From Candidatus Arcticimaribacter sp. (GTDB lineage: Bacteria; Bacteroidota; Bacteroidia; Flavobacteriales; Flavobacteriaceae), in NCBI GenBank assembly GCA_011526335.1, contig WTJB01000251.1, forward strand, positions 1 to 7,728: a stretch of DNA of 7,728 nucleotides, given 5' to 3'. The notes below the pieces were generated by a model. It saw only the letters and a program-made list of their open reading frames with translations. It was not told the DNA's origin and searched no databases. Shown here piece after piece: positions 5,960 to 7,728 of this stretch. The position numbers were made by a program, and so were the translations under genes. How positions within the stretch are numbered: position 1 is the stretch's first letter; each line of letters begins with the position of its first letter.

Positions 5960-6544
5960 ATGTGTTTTTATGCGCAAATGACACGAAAAGCTGAGGCAGT
6001 CCACAAGCAGTTTGGTACCCAAGGGCCCGTAGCAACTGGAGTTTACAACGGTTTTACCCACCCACAGCTCACGGTAATCACCCAAGAACAGCCCAAAGCT
6101 ACGGCACTCCACCCTTGGGGACTGATCCCGCATTGGAGCAAGGACAACGATATCCGAAGATACACCCTAAACGCCAAAGTGGAGACCTTACACCAAAAAC
6201 CCTCATTCCGTAATGCCAAGCGCTGCCTTGTCCTCGCCGATGGCTTTTACGAATGGCAATGGCTAGACCCCAAAGGGAAAAAGAAACAAAAGCACCTCCT
6301 TACCCACCCCCAAGAAAAACTCTTTACTTTTGCCGGGCTATGGGACGAATGGGTGAATACCAATACCGGAGAGATCGTTCGTACATGTACCCTTGTTACT
6401 ACAGCGGCCCAAGGCATCATGCAAGAGATCCATAACAGCAAGCTAAGGATGCCCTTTACCCTTACCCCTAACACAGAAGCTTCTTGGCTTGAGGGAGAGA
6501 TACCCGATCCGTTCTATGCCTTTAGTGCGCGAAGGGTAAATTAG
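5960..6544 (+). CDS. SRAP domain protein (YedK/HMCES family), abasic-site DNA-protein crosslinker
   Basis: This 194-residue protein belongs to the SOS response-associated peptidase family. Members shield abasic sites in single-stranded DNA by forming a thiazolidine crosslink through the N-terminal cysteine exposed once Met1 is removed. Cys2 is present and fixes the ATG at 5960 as the start. Other family landmarks are WGLIPHW (53-59), NAKVETL (71-77, Asn71 matching YedK Asn75), SFRNAKRCLVLADGFYEW (82-99, Glu98 matching the catalytic Glu105), FAGLWDEW (124-131), and EIHNSKLRMP (156-165, His158 matching His160). All catalytic positions are therefore intact. The protein is shorter than E. coli YedK (222), mainly through a brief C-terminus after ASWL (174-177). 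It is divergent from rpsA, with no link in function evident. No LexA-like operator was recognised upstream. Confidence 0.93.
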   Translation: MCFYAQMTRKAEAVHKQFGTQGPVATGVYNGFTHPQLTVITQEQPKATALHPWGLIPHWSKDNDIRRYTLNAKVETLHQKPSFRNAKRCLVLADGFYEWQWLDPKGKKKQKHLLTHPQEKLFTFAGLWDEWVNTNTGEIVRTCTLVTTAAQGIMQEIHNSKLRMPFTLTPNTEASWLEGEIPDPFYAFSARRVN

Positions 6545-6557
6545 CGGTAGCATTTGA

Positions 6558-6576
6558 TTTGGGAATTATACCCAAA
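6558..6576. repeat. Small inverted repeat after the SRAP gene
   Basis: TTTGGG (6558-6563) and CCCAAA (6571-6576) form a 6-bp stem with a 7-nt loop, 14 nt past the SRAP stop. No T run follows on either strand, so it is not a proper intrinsic terminator. It may protect the 3' end of the mRNA or be chance. Confidence 0.4.
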
Positions 6577-6668
6577 AACAAAACCCCATAACCGCCATTT
6601 ATTACACCAAACCCCCTTTTATCCTGCAATTCCTACCGTCCTCTATAGGGCTGTTTCCAAATTTTAGT

Positions 6669-6698
6669 TTTTAATGAAACCTTTAAGGGTCATTAAAA
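6669..6698. repeat. Nested inverted repeat upstream of sulP (candidate operator or hairpin)
   Basis: Nine-base arms TTTTAATGA (6669-6677) and TCATTAAAA (6690-6698) are exact reverse complements. Between them sits a second exact palindrome, CCTTTAAGG (6680-6688), almost centred within the first. The element ends 21 nt before the sulP ATG at 6720. Neither strand has the T run of a terminator. A dimeric regulator site or an RNA structure in the sulP leader are both possible. The rest of the spacer (6545-6719) shows no convincing promoter and no small gene. Confidence 0.55.
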
Positions 6699-6719
6699 CA
6701 ACCCTTTGTCAACTTAGCT

Positions 6720-7728
6720 ATGAAAACCCTTTTTTCTTTTGATTTTTCGCATTTTCGAGGAGACTTTTTTGGTGGGCTTACCGCAGGGATTGTCGCCCTC
6801 CCCTTGGCCCTCGCCTTTGGTGTCAGTTCTGGTCTGGGCCCAACAGCAGGGCTATATGGAGCCATTTTTGTCAGCTTCTTTGCTGCTTTTTTTGGGGGGA
6901 CTCCTACCCAGATTTCTGGGCCTACCGCCCCCATGACGGCTGTCAGTATGGTGTTTATTGCCGATATGATTGCTCAATTTGACGGCAATGCAGCACAAGC
7001 CCTCCCGACCATCTTGTCTGTCTTTCTTTTGGCGGGACTTTTTCAAATTGGCTTGGGCTTTATGGGGATCGGAAAATACATTCGTTATATCCCCTACCCT
7101 GTGGTTTCGGGGTTTATGACCGCCATTGGGGTAATTATTTTGGTTACACAGTTGGCCCCAGCGATGGGCTATTACCCCAAAGAAGATGCGGTTTTTGTCC
7201 ATCAATTTAAACCGCAAGCCGAAGAGGTATTGCTGGAAAACCTTTTAAGAGAAGAGATGGAAGAGGGTATACTGGTCTTGGAAGATTTTAAAACCACCAT
7301 AGATCGAGCCAGGGATATCACCCCCGAAGACATCTATACTGAGGCGCAAACCCTTGCGGGGAAGGAAGCTTCAGGCGTTTTAGGAACATTGACTATACTC
7401 CCGAAAATTTTCAAAAACATTCAAACGGTTGAACTGCTTTTGGTGCTGCTGACCCTCCTGATCATTTATGGCTTTAAGCGGATCACTACCGCTGTCCCCA
7501 GTACGCTAGTCGCGCTTTTTGTCGTTTCTGGCGGGGCTATCCTTTTGGGGATTGACTACCGTCCCATTTCGGCCATCCCTTCGGGCTTACCGGTTCCCCA
7601 ATGATCGCTTTTTGAAACCTTGGGGCTAGCGCATTTGACCACCTATATATTTACTGCCTTGACCCTAGCCCTTCTGGGCGCAATCGATTCTCTTTTAACC
7701 TCGGTCGTGGCCGATAACATGACCAAAA
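6720..7728 (+). pseudogene. SulP-family anion transporter, interrupted by an in-frame TGA and cut by the window edge
   Basis: From ATG 6720 the frame encodes the first half of a SulP (SLC26-type) inner-membrane transporter. The family carries sulfate, bicarbonate or organic anions; the substrate here cannot be told. Membrane segments are visible at about 18-36, 44-60, 67-85, 95-115, 126-147, 236-250 and 256-277. The family's GPTAGLYGAIF (40-50) and TQISGPTAPMT (63-73) segments are clear. A charged, non-membrane stretch of about 80 residues (150-232) lies between the fifth and sixth segments. Codon 295 is TGA (7602-7604), directly after PSGLPVPQ. The same frame continues with 41 more codons of transporter sequence, including IFTALTLALLGAIDSLLTS and VVADNMTK, to the window end. 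Homologues are usually over 500 residues, so a product ending at 294 would lack about half the fold. TGG (Trp) to TGA is the simplest explanation. Sequencing error or strain-specific inactivation cannot be separated here. Confidence 0.85.
7602..7604 (+). other. Premature in-frame TGA stop in sulP
   Basis: This TGA follows the Gln codon at 7599-7601 in the sulP frame. Recognisable SulP sequence continues in the same frame without any shift, which rules out an insertion or deletion at this point. pyrR ends with TGA at a normal place, so recoding of TGA as Trp across the genome is not supported. Confidence 0.9.

Noticed and set aside
6544..6595. GCGGT/ACCGC pair plus the inner TTTGGG hairpin as an SRAP terminator
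   Set aside because: The outer pairing spans a 42-nt interval and no T run follows on the plus strand.
6852..7217. Minus-strand open frame of 121 codons within sulP
   Set aside because: It is a mirror of the hydrophobic coding strand, rich in Lys, Pro and Gly from reversed codons, with no recognisable domain.
7602..7604. TGA in sulP read as selenocysteine or as genome-wide Trp
   Set aside because: The site fits a Trp rather than a Cys/Sec position and no SECIS-like hairpin was recognised after it. pyrR ends with TGA at its normal C-terminus and Trp is encoded by TGG throughout the window.
7601..7617. Reinitiation at the ATG overlapping the sulP stop (ATGA)
   Set aside because: That ATG is in another frame and meets a stop after four codons, so it cannot express the second half of the transporter.
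1..7728. Mobile element, defence system, CRISPR or prophage content
   Set aside because: All genes are recognisable housekeeping families in a plausible flavobacterial order. No transposase, integrase, direct repeat array or attachment site was seen.

Overview
This 7.7 kb window looks like chromosome of a member of the Flavobacteriia (Bacteroidota). The reasons are a roughly 606-residue six-domain ribosomal protein S1 with the flavobacterial N-terminus, the order rpsA-pyrR-pyrB-small ORF-rnz, a promoter that matches the Bacteroidota consensus exactly (TTTG-N19-TAnnTTTG), and start codons without convincing Shine-Dalgarno sequences. No tRNA, rRNA, CRISPR array, insertion sequence or other mobile element is visible, and most of the window reads as ordinary housekeeping sequence.

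Layout. The left edge (1-354, minus) holds the N-terminal half of pyridoxamine 5'-phosphate oxidase (pdxH). A 92-bp spacer separates it from a divergent short-chain dehydrogenase (447-1163, plus). That gene runs tail to tail, with 2 bp between stop codons, into a compact minus-strand cluster read as pyrR (3854-3300), pyrB (3307-2366), a 96-residue uncharacterised protein (2366-2076) and rnz (2074-1166). The junctions are 8-nt overlap, 1-nt overlap and 1-nt gap, so this is almost certainly one transcript. Upstream of it, on the same strand, is rpsA (5774-3954), with its own strong promoter, a leader of about 105 nt containing a hairpin, and a clear intrinsic terminator in the 99-bp gap before pyrR.

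On the right, divergent from rpsA, lies an SRAP/YedK-type abasic-site DNA-protein crosslink protein (5960-6544, plus). After a 175-bp spacer with a conspicuous nested inverted repeat comes a SulP-family anion transporter (from 6720, plus). Its reading frame is broken at codon 295 by a TGA (7602-7604), but transporter sequence resumes immediately in the same frame and runs off the window. This is most simply a nonsense change of a Trp codon (TGG to TGA), making it a pseudogene, a strain-specific null or a sequencing error.

Together the central genes cover pyrimidine synthesis (aspartate transcarbamoylase and the PRPP-binding regulator PyrR), tRNA 3' maturation (RNase Z) and translation (S1). 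I see no convincing novel multi-gene system. The best leads are the interrupted sulP, the small protein locked between pyrB and rnz, and the non-coding elements around rpsA, pyrR and sulP.
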